Source: Sva-07 sp963707515
GTDB lineage: Bacteria; Actinomycetota; Acidimicrobiia; Acidimicrobiales; Ilumatobacteraceae
Direction of reading: 5' to 3'
DNA length: 64,000 nucleotides
NCBI GenBank assembly: GCA_963707515.1
Contig: CAVPQI010000001.1
Location: forward strand, 62,001-126,000
The notes under the pieces are model-generated. The model did not search any database and was not told where the DNA came from. It worked only from the letters and a program-made list of their open reading frames with translations. The position numbers were made by a program, and so were the translations under genes. Below, one piece after another: positions 9,757 through 18,420 of this stretch; the stretch's first letter is position 1; each line of letters opens with the position of its first letter.

Positions 9757-9762
9757 TAGCCT
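9757..9762 (+). promoter_or_regulatory. Putative -10 box (TAGCCT) before the small membrane protein gene
   Basis: TAGCCT ends 7 nt before the ATG at 9770. An internal operon promoter is possible. Confidence 0.4.
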
Positions 9763-9769
9763 GGCCGTG

Positions 9770-10285
9770 ATGACCGACGACGTCCGCGACGAACTGCCCG
9801 ACGACCTCGACGTGTCGGGGTTCGTCGGCCCGTACCAGTTCCCCGACAACAGCCGGCGCCGTTGGCCCGGCGTGCTCTACCTGGTGATCGCGGCGATCTG
9901 CCTCGTGCTCTACGCCGTTGCCGACAGCGAGTCGGCGATCGTCAACAGCGGCTTCGTCACGGCGGCCGTCGTGCTCGCCGCGGTCGGTCTGTTCTCGATC
10001 ACGTCCGGCTGGCGGATGCACGTCGACGAGCGCGACGCCCTCGTCGCTGCGCAACAGGGCCTCGGCTTCGTCGTCGGCCACGCCTCGGCGCAGCAGGTGT
10101 GGCACGGCGTGCGCAGCCGCCCGACGTGGCGCGTGTTGGCCTATTCGGCCGAGGATCCGCCGTTGCGGCGCGGTCTCGTGCTCGTCGACGCCGTCGACGG
10201 TCACATCCTCGAGCAGCTCGCCGAGGACAACCCGGACCTGCCCGCCGCGGTACCGCAGCCCGATCCGGCCGACGAGCCGCGATAG
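9770..10285 (+). CDS. Unidentified two-helix membrane protein
   Basis: 171 residues. An acidic N-terminus (TDDVRDELPDDLDVSGFVGP) precedes two membrane helices, near residues 28-48 (WPGVLYLVIAAICLVLYAVA) and 58-78 (FVTAAVVLAAVGLFSITSG). A soluble C-terminal domain of about 90 residues follows (AQQVWHGVRSRPTWRVLAYS, VDGHILEQLAEDNPDLPAA). I do not recognise a family. It lies between the HIT gene and pgsA, where mycobacteria have no gene. Its position suggests a link to phospholipid or PIM synthesis, but that is only context. Confidence 0.75.
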   Translation: MTDDVRDELPDDLDVSGFVGPYQFPDNSRRRWPGVLYLVIAAICLVLYAVADSESAIVNSGFVTAAVVLAAVGLFSITSGWRMHVDERDALVAAQQGLGFVVGHASAQQVWHGVRSRPTWRVLAYSAEDPPLRRGLVLVDAVDGHILEQLAEDNPDLPAAVPQPDPADEPR

Positions 10286-10288
10286 CGT
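10283..10288 (+). promoter_or_regulatory. Putative -10 box (TAGCGT) of pgsA
   Basis: TAGCGT overlaps the TAG stop of the preceding gene and ends 7 nt before the pgsA ATG. The overlap with a stop codon makes it less certain. Confidence 0.35.
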
Positions 10289-10295
10289 CTGCACG

Positions 10296-11003
10296 ATGTT
10301 CGACGGCAAGTTCCGTGCGCCGGTCGACAAGGCGGTCAAGCCGCTGGGGGCCCTGCTGCGCCGGACCGGATTGACCCCTGACCACCTGACGATCCTCGGC
10401 CTGCTGGTCGGCGTCGGGGCAGCGTTCGCCATCGGTTCGGGTCATCTCCGCTGGGGTCTCGTCCTCGTCATCCTCGCCGCCCTGCCCGACCTCCTCGACG
10501 GTGCGCTCGCCAAGGCGACATCGGCGTCGAGCCAGCGTGGCGCCTTCTTCGACTCGACCGTCGACCGACTGACCGACTTCTTGCTGCTCGGCGGCATCGC
10601 CTGGTACTTCGCCAGCGAGGAGTCGCCGCACATGGCGATGCTCCCGTTCGCCGTCGCCGCCGTGTCGAGCCTGATCAGCTATCAGCGGGCGAAGGCCGAG
10701 TCGCTCGGCATCGACGCCAAGGGCGGCCTGATGGAGCGGGCGGAGCGGATCATCGCCATCTGCCTCGGCCTGTTGATCCCGGTGCTGTTGATCCCGATCC
10801 TGTGGGTGATGCTCGTGCTGACGTCGATCACGGCGGTTCAGCGCTTCGTCAAGGTGTGGCGCCAAGCGGCGATCGCTCCGGTCACGGCGGCGCGCATCGA
10901 GATGCGCCGCTCCCGTCGACTCAGCCGGCGCGTGGCGCGCAGCGAGCGCCGCCACAACCGTCGGACGCGCGTGCCGCGACGGCCGTCGTCCGGCCCGCAG
11001 TGA
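10296..11003 (+). CDS. pgsA: CDP-alcohol phosphatidyltransferase, phosphatidylinositol(-phosphate) synthase
   Basis: It transfers a phosphatidyl group from CDP-diacylglycerol, probably to an inositol phosphate, giving the precursor of PIMs. The CDP-alcohol signature runs from DLLDGALAKAT to GAFFDSTVDR near residues 66-90. All four Asp residues are present; the usual AR after DG is AK here. Five or six membrane helices follow, and a very basic tail (RMRRSRRLSRR type) closes the 235-residue protein. Synteny with Rv2612c of M. tuberculosis gives the inositol assignment. The next gene starts by GTGA overlap. Confidence 0.87.
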   Translation: MFDGKFRAPVDKAVKPLGALLRRTGLTPDHLTILGLLVGVGAAFAIGSGHLRWGLVLVILAALPDLLDGALAKATSASSQRGAFFDSTVDRLTDFLLLGGIAWYFASEESPHMAMLPFAVAAVSSLISYQRAKAESLGIDAKGGLMERAERIIAICLGLLIPVLLIPILWVMLVLTSITAVQRFVKVWRQAAIAPVTAARIEMRRSRRLSRRVARSERRHNRRTRVPRRPSSGPQ

Positions 11004-11960
11004 CGGCCGAGCGGCCGCCGGCGGCCGGTGGTTGGCGCCTGCCGTCGACGGACACGAAGCGACTGCTCGACGCGGCGACGACGAACTCGTACCGCCTCGG
11101 TGCCGCCGCCGCCCGCTACCTGCCAGCCCCGCTGGCCGCCGGCCTGGTGTGGCCGTTCGGCGCCGGCGCCAACGTCGCCAGCCGCGAGCGCCGGGCGATG
11201 ATCCAACGCCATCTGCGGCGCGCCGACCCGACATTGTCGGGCGCCCGGCTGCGGCGGGCGACGCAGGAGGCGTTCGATTCCTACGCCCGCTACTGGCTGG
11301 AGAGCTTCCGCCTGCCGACGTTGTCGGTGGACACCGTCGCCAAGGGCTTCGACGTCGACGGCTACGAGCACATCACCGAGGGCCTGGCGAGAGGCAACGG
11401 CGTGATCCTGGTGCTCCCGCACCTCGGTGGCTGGGAGTGGGCCGGCCGGTGGGTCCGCGACCAGGGTCATGACATCACCGTCGTCGTCGAGCGACTCGAT
11501 CCGCCCGAGTTGTTCGACTGGTTCGTCAACCTGCGGTCCGAGCTCGGCATGAACGTCATCCCGCTCGGACCCGAGCGCGGCGGGTGCGCTGATGCAGGCG
11601 CTGCGCGACAACCACGTCGTGTGCCTGCTCGCCGACCGCGACCTGCAGCGCAGCGGTCCGGAGGTCGAGTTCTTCGGCGAGCGGACGATGCTGCCGGCCG
11701 GTCCGGCGATGCTGTCGCTGCGCACGGGCGCCCCGATCCTGGCGACGGCGGTCTACTTCACCCGCCGCGTGGACGGACACTTCGGCATCGTCCGCCCGCC
11801 ACTGCCCGCCGAACGGACCGAGGGTGCGAGGCTGCGCGACGACGTCGCCCGGATCACCCAGGACCTCGCCCACGAGCTCGAGCTCCTGATCCGCCGCGCT
11901 CCCGAGCAGTGGCACATGTTCCAGCCCAACTGGCCGAGCGACCCCGGCTACGGCGCCTGA
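11000..11960 (+). CDS. PIM/lauroyl-type acyltransferase (PatA-like), one frameshift
   Basis: The lysophospholipid acyltransferase fold of the HtrB/PatA family would acylate the mannose of PIM. LVLPHLGGWEWAGRWV near residue 138 holds the catalytic His and acidic residue. VVCLLADRDLQRSGPEVEFFGE and PAGPAMLSLRTGAPILATAV are the later blocks, and WHMFQPNWPSDPG ends the family profile. The frame slips near 11583, where GGTGCGCTG replaces an expected GGGCGCTG, so two open frames cover the gene. About 319 residues. It starts at GTG overlapping the pgsA stop. The order pgsA-acyltransferase-pimA is that of mycobacteria. Confidence 0.82.
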
Positions 11961-11971
11961 TCAGGCGCCGT
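11950..11971. terminator. 22-bp perfect palindrome at the end of the acyltransferase gene
   Basis: The half-site ACGGCGCCTGA is followed directly by its exact reverse complement. The acyltransferase TGA lies inside it, and the convergent secreted-protein gene ends 12 nt further on. A bidirectional transcription-stop signal is the likely use. Confidence 0.45.
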
Positions 11972-11982
11972 CGCCGACCGGG

Positions 11983-13026
11983 TCAGGCGGGGGTGCAGGT
12001 CGTCTCCTCGCCGACGGTCTCACAGTTGGCCGGCGGAAGCGACTCCGTCAGCGGCGCGGGCACGTCGAGCTCGGCGGCGGTCGGCGTGCCTTCGAGCACG
12101 GTGACGATCCAGGAGTGGGTGCTGGACGACGACGCGGCGGTCCACTCTCCCGAGCTGCAGGCCAGGGCCACGCGCACCTGGTGTGTCCCGGCCGGTACCG
12201 GGCTCGAGGTGACGCCCTGCAGCACGACCTGACCGGGGCTGGCCGTCGCACCGTGGAGCATCGAGATCCGCGACGACGAGACGGTGACGCCGTCGACTTG
12301 GATCCAGGCTTGGACCGTCGTCGATGTCCCGCACGTCAGGTAGCCGCGTCCGACGAACGACAGTTGCAGGTGTCCGGGCCGGGTCGTGGTGATCGAACGC
12401 AGACCGAACGTCGTGTCGATCGGCTGCAGCGCCGGCGACGACGAGTACGCCTGGGTCTCGGGGCCCGCCACCGTCGCGAGCGTGTAACCGACCACGTCGA
12501 CGAGGATGTCGGTCGTCGGGCCCGATCTGCCGAGGGCATCCCAGGTGATGTCGATCCGGCCCGCATGGGCGCCGGTCGTCGGCAGTGCCACCGTCACGGC
12601 GTTCGGCACCGCCGATCCCGTCGTGACGTTCAGCGACGACGTCTTCGGAGGGCCGGCAGCGTCGCCGGGGCGAACCGAGATGAACCCGTTCGCCGTCGGC
12701 CCGACCGCCGTGACGTTCAACAGCACACCGGTGGCGCCGGCCGGAACGACCGTCCTCGTGCCTCCCGGGAGCGCGATCGGTCCGGCCACCTGCAGCTTCT
12801 GGGCCACCGGCGACACGAACGGGCCGGCGAGGCCGATGTCGTGCCCATCGCGCGTGTCGAGGATCCGGACCGGATCGGTGAGGACCACGTCCGACCGTGG
12901 CCCGTCGGCGGCGTCGGCGACCAGCAGGCCGCCGGCCCCCAGCGACACCGCCACCGCGGCACCGAACGCCGCCCACCTCGACCTCCAGAGCGATCCGCGC
13001 CGGTTCACCGACATGTTCCCGTTCAT
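11983..13026 (-). CDS. Secreted protein with DPVRxLDTR-type extracellular domain
   Basis: 347 residues. The N-terminus MNGNMSVNRRGSLWRSRW is basic and is followed by a hydrophobic helix (FGAAVAVSLGAGGLLVADA) with an AxA-like site, so it is a Sec signal peptide. The mature part has TDPVRILDTRDG, ATGVLLNVTAVGPTANGFISV, SSLNVTTGSAVPNAVTV and TDILVDVVGY. These are the strands of a beta-rich domain I know from large actinobacterial surface proteins. A second beta domain follows, with Cys pairs (YLTCGTST, ALACSSGE) and ends NCETVGEETTCTPA. Function is unknown, with a cell-surface location inferred. A clear GGAGG lies 5 nt before the ATG, so this gene is leadered, unlike most neighbours. Confidence 0.75.
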   Translation of the reverse strand: MNGNMSVNRRGSLWRSRWAAFGAAVAVSLGAGGLLVADAADGPRSDVVLTDPVRILDTRDGHDIGLAGPFVSPVAQKLQVAGPIALPGGTRTVVPAGATGVLLNVTAVGPTANGFISVRPGDAAGPPKTSSLNVTTGSAVPNAVTVALPTTGAHAGRIDITWDALGRSGPTTDILVDVVGYTLATVAGPETQAYSSSPALQPIDTTFGLRSITTTRPGHLQLSFVGRGYLTCGTSTTVQAWIQVDGVTVSSSRISMLHGATASPGQVVLQGVTSSPVPAGTHQVRVALACSSGEWTAASSSSTHSWIVTVLEGTPTAAELDVPAPLTESLPPANCETVGEETTCTPA

Positions 13027-13108
13027 GACACCTCCATTCGCGCGAGGTACCCCACCCCGCCGGGCGACAGCGTGCCACATCGCCCGATACACGGTTGACG
13101 AGGCGCCC

Positions 13109-13127
13109 GTGTCGTGAGATGCGACAC
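13109..13127. promoter_or_regulatory. Small inverted repeat in the divergent region before the GGDEF-EAL gene
   Basis: GTGTCG and CGACAC flank a 7-nt spacer. A second, wider pair (GATGCGAC at 13118 and GTCGCATC at 13179) overlaps it. This 208-bp interval separates two divergent genes, so an operator is possible. No protein is assigned. Confidence 0.25.
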
Positions 13128-13234
13128 ATGCCCGGCAACCCCGTGGGCGTCAAGAAGTTCCCGCCGATGGCCGATGATGTCGCATCGACCAGTCACCTTC
13201 GTTCTCGCTCACCGGGCGCTCCGTCGCGCTCGTC

Positions 13235-15808
13235 GTGACGGCAGCGGTGTTGACGCTCGCGTACCTGGTGCTGCCGCAGAGCACCGCCGCCGAGGTCATC
13301 CGGGTCGCCGCGCCGGCGGTCGGCATCGGCGCCGTCGTCGTCGGCATCGCCTCGTTCCAGCCGCGAGGACCGCTTGCCTGGTACCTCCTCGCCGGTGCCC
13401 TCGGCGCGATCGGCGTGGCCAACCTCGTCTGGGCGATGCACTACTTCGGCGGGGAGCAGACCTTCCCGACGCTGAGCGACGCGCTGCGCCTCGTGGCGGC
13501 GGTCCTGCTGGTGCTCGGCGTGCTGCTGTACGAACGCGAGAGCTCACCAGAAGGTGACTCGCTCGGCGGCATCGAGATCGCCATCGTCAGCATCGCCGTC
13601 GGCCTCGGAGTCTGGCTGGCGGTCGTCGAGCCCTACCTCGCCGATCGCGGATTGGCCTTCGGTGACCGTGTCTGGGCCGTCCTCGTCCCGATGATCGAGG
13701 CGTTCGCCCTGGCGATCGTCCTCCGTGCCGCGACCCGTGCATCGGCCCACCGGCCGGCGCCCGTCCTGCTGGGCTGCGGTGTCGCCCTGGTCCTCGCAGC
13801 CGACCTCGCCCGCAGCATCGCCGAGCTACGCGGCGGCCTCGACGCCAGCGGCATCGTCGCCGCGCTGGCGATCCCGGGCCCGCTGTTGATCGGGGCGGCG
13901 GCCCTCGATCCGACGATGGCCGATCGGGGCACCACGTCGCTCGGTGGACCGGTGTTCGGCTTGGGACGCGTCGTGTGGTTGAGCGTCGCCGTGTTGATGC
14001 CGCTGACGGTCCTGCTGACACTCAGCGCAGCGAGCCTCGCCACGCCGACCACGCGCACCCTCTCGGCGGTCTGCGCCGTCGTCGTGGTCGTCCTCGCCCT
14101 GACCCGCATGTGGCGTTCGCTGGCGACCGTCCAGATGCTGACCGAACGGCGCGGCCAGGACCGCCTGGCAGCGATGGTCGAACACTCGAGCGATGTCGTG
14201 CTGCTGATCGACGCCGACGGGGTGATCCGCTACGCCAGCCCCGGACTGGCGAGCACGCTCGGTCACCGCCCCGGCGACTGGACCGGCCGCTCGGTGATCG
14301 ATCTCGTCTCCAGCGAGGACCGCGATGCCGCAGCGACCGAGCTGTCCAAGGCCGTCTCCCTCGAGAGGGGAGCGATGGTCAAGTTCGAGGCCAGCTTGGT
14401 TCGCGTCGACGGCCAGCGCCGACGGATGGAGGCGACGATCGCCAACCTCCTCGGCGGCGACGCGGTCGACGGCATGGTGGCGACGTTCCGCGACGTCACC
14501 GAACAGCGCAACCTGGAGCGCCAACTGAGCCACCGTGCGTTCCACGACGAGCTGACCGGACTCGCCAACCGCGCCCTGTTCCTCGACCGGATGGACCAGG
14601 CGCTACGCAACGCACGCACCGAGGAAGACCCGCTGGTCGTGCTGTTCGTCGACCTCGACGACTTCAAGTCGGTCAACGACGCCCTCGGCCACGGCGTCGG
14701 CGACCAGATGCTGCGCTCGATCGCCGACCGCATCCGCCGCGTCTCGGGCCCCGGCGACACCCCGGCCCGCCTCGGCGGTGACGAGTTCGCCATCCTCCTC
14801 GAAGATGCCGGTGGCGTCGACCGTGCCGTCGACGTCGCCGAGGCACTGCTCGCCTTGCTACACGAGCCCGTCGCCCTCGCCGGCTACGACCTGACCGTAC
14901 TGGCCAGCGTCGGTGTCGCCGTGTCGGCGCCGGGGATGACCACCGCCGGGCTGCTGCGCGATGCCGACATCGCGATGTACGAGGCGAAGCGCTCCGGCAA
15001 GAGCCAGATCAAGATCTTCGACCCGGCGATGCGCCTGTCGGCGACCCGCCACCTCGAGTTCCGCAGCGATCTCGGCAGCGCCATCGAGCGCGACCAACTG
15101 CGCCTCGTCTACCAGCCGATCGTCGACCTGCGCAGCCGCCGCGTCGTGGGTGCCGAAGCGCTGCTGCGATGGGAACACCCGACCCGCGGACCGGTGGCAC
15201 CATCGGAGTTCATCCCGATCGCCGAGCGCGCCGGTCTCATCGTCCCGATCGGGCGGTGGGTGCTCGAGAACAGCATCCGTTCCGCGGCCCGATGGCAGAG
15301 CGGCACCCCGCTGGGCGTCAGCGTCAACGTCTCGGCGGCGCAGATCCGAACGCCGGACTTCGTCGATCACATCGTCGAGACGCTGCGCACGGCAGGCCTC
15401 CACCCGACCCTGCTGACGATCGAGATCACCGAGACGATGCTCGTCGAGGAGCTCGAGGTCACCGGTGGCGTGCTTGCTGCACTGCGCCAGGTTGGTGTAC
15501 GCATAGCGATCGATGACTTCGGTACCGGCTACTGCTCGCTGTCGTACCTCCAGCGATTCCCCGTCGACGTCATCAAGATCGACCGACAGTTCGTCGACGA
15601 GCTCGGCGACCACCCCCGATCGACCACACTGGCCAAGATGATCCTGCAACTCACCGCCGGCCTCGACGTCGTCAGCGTGGCCGAAGGCATCGAGCGACCA
15701 GCGCAGCTCCACGAACTGCTGCAGCTCGGCTGCAACCTCGGGCAGGGCTACCTGCTCTCGGGACCCATCGAATCGGTCGAGCTCGAACGCCGATTCGGGG
15801 TCGCCTGA
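13235..15808 (+). CDS. Membrane-bound PAS-GGDEF-EAL cyclic-di-GMP enzyme
   Basis: 857 residues. About ten membrane helices fill residues 1-300. A PAS domain follows (MVEHSSDVVLLIDADGVIRY to about 425). Next is a GGDEF domain with an intact RLGGDEFAILLED near residue 514, then an EAL domain with EALLRWEHP near residue 641 and DDFGTGYCSLSYL further on. Both active sites look complete, so it could make and degrade c-di-GMP. No RxxD inhibitory site is evident just before GGDEF. The GTG at 13235 is the only usual start after an in-frame stop at 13175, but it cuts the first helix close, so a frameshift upstream is possible. It sits between the PIM acyltransferase and pimA. Confidence 0.88.
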   Translation: MTAAVLTLAYLVLPQSTAAEVIRVAAPAVGIGAVVVGIASFQPRGPLAWYLLAGALGAIGVANLVWAMHYFGGEQTFPTLSDALRLVAAVLLVLGVLLYERESSPEGDSLGGIEIAIVSIAVGLGVWLAVVEPYLADRGLAFGDRVWAVLVPMIEAFALAIVLRAATRASAHRPAPVLLGCGVALVLAADLARSIAELRGGLDASGIVAALAIPGPLLIGAAALDPTMADRGTTSLGGPVFGLGRVVWLSVAVLMPLTVLLTLSAASLATPTTRTLSAVCAVVVVVLALTRMWRSLATVQMLTERRGQDRLAAMVEHSSDVVLLIDADGVIRYASPGLASTLGHRPGDWTGRSVIDLVSSEDRDAAATELSKAVSLERGAMVKFEASLVRVDGQRRRMEATIANLLGGDAVDGMVATFRDVTEQRNLERQLSHRAFHDELTGLANRALFLDRMDQALRNARTEEDPLVVLFVDLDDFKSVNDALGHGVGDQMLRSIADRIRRVSGPGDTPARLGGDEFAILLEDAGGVDRAVDVAEALLALLHEPVALAGYDLTVLASVGVAVSAPGMTTAGLLRDADIAMYEAKRSGKSQIKIFDPAMRLSATRHLEFRSDLGSAIERDQLRLVYQPIVDLRSRRVVGAEALLRWEHPTRGPVAPSEFIPIAERAGLIVPIGRWVLENSIRSAARWQSGTPLGVSVNVSAAQIRTPDFVDHIVETLRTAGLHPTLLTIEITETMLVEELEVTGGVLAALRQVGVRIAIDDFGTGYCSLSYLQRFPVDVIKIDRQFVDELGDHPRSTTLAKMILQLTAGLDVVSVAEGIERPAQLHELLQLGCNLGQGYLLSGPIESVELERRFGVA

Positions 15809-15812
15809 CCCG

Positions 15813-16904
15813 ATGCGCGTCGGCATCATCAGCCCGTACAGCCTCACCGTGCCCGGTGGCGTGCAGGCGCAGGTCCTCGGTCTCGCCCGCGAACTGCGCC
15901 GGCGCGGCCACGAGGCGCGGGTCCTCGGGCCCTGCGACGGGCCACCGCCCGAGAGCTTCGTGACGCCCCTCGGCAACTCGCTGCCGACCGCTGCCAACGG
16001 ATCGATCGCACCGTTGGCCCCGGACATCTCGGCGACGCTGCGCACGTTCCGGGCGCTGCGCGACGAGGGGTTCGACGTGATCCACCTCCACGAGCCGCTG
16101 GTGCCGGGACCGACGATCAGCGCGCTGTTGATCCACGCCGCGCCGACCGTCGGCACGTTCCATGCCGCCGGCACCTCGGCCGGCTACCGGCTCCTGGGTC
16201 CCGTCGTCGGGCGCTGGCTGAACCGCCTCGACCGCCGCGTCGTCGTCTCCAAGGACGCCGAGGCGCTGGTGCGCGGGTATCTCGGCGGCGAGTACGAGGT
16301 GCTGTTCAACGGTGTCGAGCTCGGTGAGATCGCCTCCAGCACGCCGTGGCCGAGGACGACGTCGACGCCGGTCGTCTTCTTCTGTGGGCGCCACGAGGAA
16401 CGCAAGGGCCTGCGCGTGCTCGTGCACGCCGTACAGCGCTACCAGGGCCCGATCGAGGTGTGGATCGGCGGCGAAGGACCCGACACCGACGAGCTCCGTC
16501 GCCTCACCGCCGGCGACGAACGCTTCGTGTGGCTCGGTCGGCCGAGCGATGCCGAGAAGTTCTCCCGGTTGCGCGCCGCCGACGCCTTCTGCGCCCCGTC
16601 GTTGCGCGGTGAATCGTTCGGCGTCGTCCTCATCGAGGCGATGGCCGCCGGCACCACCGTCGTCGCCAGCTCGCTCGACGGCTACCGCAACGTCGCCACC
16701 GACCGCGTCGACGCCCTGCTCGTCGAGCCCGGCGACGTCGACGCGCTGACCGGCGCACTCGGTGCGGTCCTCACCGATCCGGCGCTGGCCGCCCGCCTGC
16801 ACGAGGCGGGGTCGCAACGCGCCGAACAGTTCTCGATGGCCCACCTCGCCGACCACTACCTCGAGATCTACGCCGAGATCGCCCACCCGGGCGCGCGATC
16901 CTGA
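15813..16904 (+). CDS. pimA: Phosphatidylinositol alpha-mannosyltransferase (PimA)
   Basis: A GT-B, GT4 enzyme that transfers mannose from GDP-mannose to phosphatidylinositol, the first PIM step on the inner leaflet. The start MRVGIISPYSLTVPGGVQAQ is typical, with the GGVQ acceptor loop. HLHEPLVPGPTISAL and TFHAAGTSAGY follow. In the second domain are FCGRHEERKGL (donor phosphate binding) and ESFGVVLIEAMAAGT, the EX7E motif. It is 363 residues against about 380 in mycobacteria. It follows the GGDEF-EAL gene by 4 bp, so it may be co-transcribed with it and not only with the pgsA cluster. Confidence 0.9.
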   Translation: MRVGIISPYSLTVPGGVQAQVLGLARELRRRGHEARVLGPCDGPPPESFVTPLGNSLPTAANGSIAPLAPDISATLRTFRALRDEGFDVIHLHEPLVPGPTISALLIHAAPTVGTFHAAGTSAGYRLLGPVVGRWLNRLDRRVVVSKDAEALVRGYLGGEYEVLFNGVELGEIASSTPWPRTTSTPVVFFCGRHEERKGLRVLVHAVQRYQGPIEVWIGGEGPDTDELRRLTAGDERFVWLGRPSDAEKFSRLRAADAFCAPSLRGESFGVVLIEAMAAGTTVVASSLDGYRNVATDRVDALLVEPGDVDALTGALGAVLTDPALAARLHEAGSQRAEQFSMAHLADHYLEIYAEIAHPGARS

Positions 16905-16936
16905 GGGCATCCCAGCCGTCGGCGGTCGACCGCACG

Positions 16937-16942
16937 TAGACT
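16937..16942 (+). promoter_or_regulatory. Putative -10 box (TAGACT) of lemA
   Basis: TAGACT ends 8 nt before the ATG at 16951, a leaderless arrangement in the short gap after pimA. Confidence 0.5.
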
Positions 16943-16950
16943 CGCGGCCG

Positions 16951-17505
16951 ATGATTCCCATTCTGATCGTCGCCGCGATCGTTGTGATCCTGGTGGTCTA
17001 CGTCGTCGCGGCGTACAACGGGCTCGTCACGCGCCGCAACCAGGTCGACAACGCATGGTCGCAGATCGACGTGCAACTGAAGCGCCGTCTCGACCTCATC
17101 CCGAACCTCGTCGAGACGGTCAAGGGCTACGCCGCCCACGAACGTCAGACCCTGGAGGCCGTGATCCAGGCCCGCAACACCGCCATCTCCGCCCCCGACA
17201 CCCCCCACGCCCAGGCCGAGGCCGACAACATGTTGACCGGGGCGCTGCGCCAGCTGTTCGCCGTCAGCGAGGCCTACCCCGACCTCAAGGCGAACCAGAA
17301 CTTCCTCGCCCTGCAAGAGGAGCTGACCGCCACCGAGGGCCGCGTCGCCTACGCCCGGCAGTTCTACAACGACAGCGTGCTCGGCTACCACAACAAGCTC
17401 GAGACGTTCCCGACGGTGCTCATCGCCAAGATGTTCAACTTCGACAAGCGCGAGTACTTCGAAGCCGAGGAAGCGGCACAGACCGCTCCGTCGGTCGAAT
17501 TCTGA
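16951..17505 (+). CDS. lemA: LemA family membrane protein
   Basis: 184 residues. One N-terminal helix (PILIVAAIVVILVVYVVAAY) precedes the conserved LemA blocks YNGLVTRRNQVDNAWSQIDV, LKRRLDLIPNLVETVKGYA and RVAYARQFYND. A mostly helical domain then ends FNFDKREYFEAEE. LemA proteins often lie beside HtpX-type proteases, as here (9-bp gap to the next gene), which suggests a shared membrane-protein quality role. The biochemical function of LemA is not settled. Confidence 0.92.
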   Translation: MIPILIVAAIVVILVVYVVAAYNGLVTRRNQVDNAWSQIDVQLKRRLDLIPNLVETVKGYAAHERQTLEAVIQARNTAISAPDTPHAQAEADNMLTGALRQLFAVSEAYPDLKANQNFLALQEELTATEGRVAYARQFYNDSVLGYHNKLETFPTVLIAKMFNFDKREYFEAEEAAQTAPSVEF

Positions 17506-17514
17506 CGCCACCCG

Positions 17515-18420
17515 ATGTTCGAACAGATCAAGTCGAACAAGCGTCGGAGCGCGTTCCTCGTCGTCTTCTTCGTCGCCTTCCTGGCGCTCGTCGGAGCCGG
17601 CATCGGTGCGCTGATCGGCAACGGGATCGCGTGGACCATCGGCGCCCTCGTGATCAGCGGTGTGATCGCGTTCACCTCGTACTGGAAGGCCGACAAGATC
17701 GCCCTCTCGGTGAGCCGCGCCCGGCCGGCGCCGCCCGAGGAGTACCAGCGGCTGCACAACCTCGTCGAGGGCCTGTGCATCGCCGGCGGGCTGCCCAAGC
17801 CGGGCGTGTACGTGATCGACGACCCGGCGCCGAACGCCTTCGCCACCGGCCGCAACCCGAACCATGCGGCGATCGCCGTCACCACCGGGCTGCTGGAGAA
17901 GATGAACCGGGTCGAGCTCGAAGGCGTCATCGCCCACGAGTTGAGCCACATCCGCAACTACGACATCCTCGTGTCGACCCTCGCCGTGACGATGGTCGGT
18001 GCCGTGGCGCTGATGACCGACATGGCGATCCGCACGATGTGGTGGAACGGTGGCCGGATCGCCCGTCAGGGTGACCGCGACAACGGCGCCAACCCGCTGG
18101 CCTACGTCGGCATCGTGCTCCTCGTGGTCGCACCCATCGTCGCCAAGCTGATGCAGGCGACGATCTCCCGACGTCGCGAAACCCTCGCCGACGTCAGCGC
18201 CTGCCAGCTGACGCGCTACCCGCCCGGGCTGATCTCGGCACTCGAGAAGCTGAAGGCCGACACGACGGTGACGCACGCGGCGTCCACCGCTACGGCACAC
18301 TTGTGGATCGAGCAGCCGATGAGCGGCGTCGGCGACGACGGAAAGCTCGCAGGCATCCACAAGATGTTCGACACCCACCCCCCGCTCGACGAGCGGATCG
18401 CCCTCCTGAGAGAACTCTGA
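17515..18420 (+). CDS. htpX: HtpX-like M48 family zinc metalloprotease
   Basis: An integral membrane protease with its active site towards the cytoplasm, thought to degrade misfolded membrane proteins. Two N-terminal helices (FLVVFFVAFLALVGAGIG, WTIGALVISGVIAFTSYW) precede the zinc motif HELSHIRN near residue 140. The third ligand Glu is in RRRETLADVSACQLTRYP. Two further helices lie between (VTMVGAVALMTDMA, YVGIVLLVVAPIVAKLMQ). The end MFDTHPPLDERIALL is the family signature. 301 residues, normal for HtpX. The stop overlaps the ATG of the DUF3048 gene. Confidence 0.93.
   Translation: MFEQIKSNKRRSAFLVVFFVAFLALVGAGIGALIGNGIAWTIGALVISGVIAFTSYWKADKIALSVSRARPAPPEEYQRLHNLVEGLCIAGGLPKPGVYVIDDPAPNAFATGRNPNHAAIAVTTGLLEKMNRVELEGVIAHELSHIRNYDILVSTLAVTMVGAVALMTDMAIRTMWWNGGRIARQGDRDNGANPLAYVGIVLLVVAPIVAKLMQATISRRRETLADVSACQLTRYPPGLISALEKLKADTTVTHAASTATAHLWIEQPMSGVGDDGKLAGIHKMFDTHPPLDERIALLREL

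Noticed and set aside
13026..13235. Cyclic-di-GMP riboswitch before the GGDEF-EAL gene
   Set aside because: No GEMM-type core could be found in the 208 bp, only small inverted repeats.
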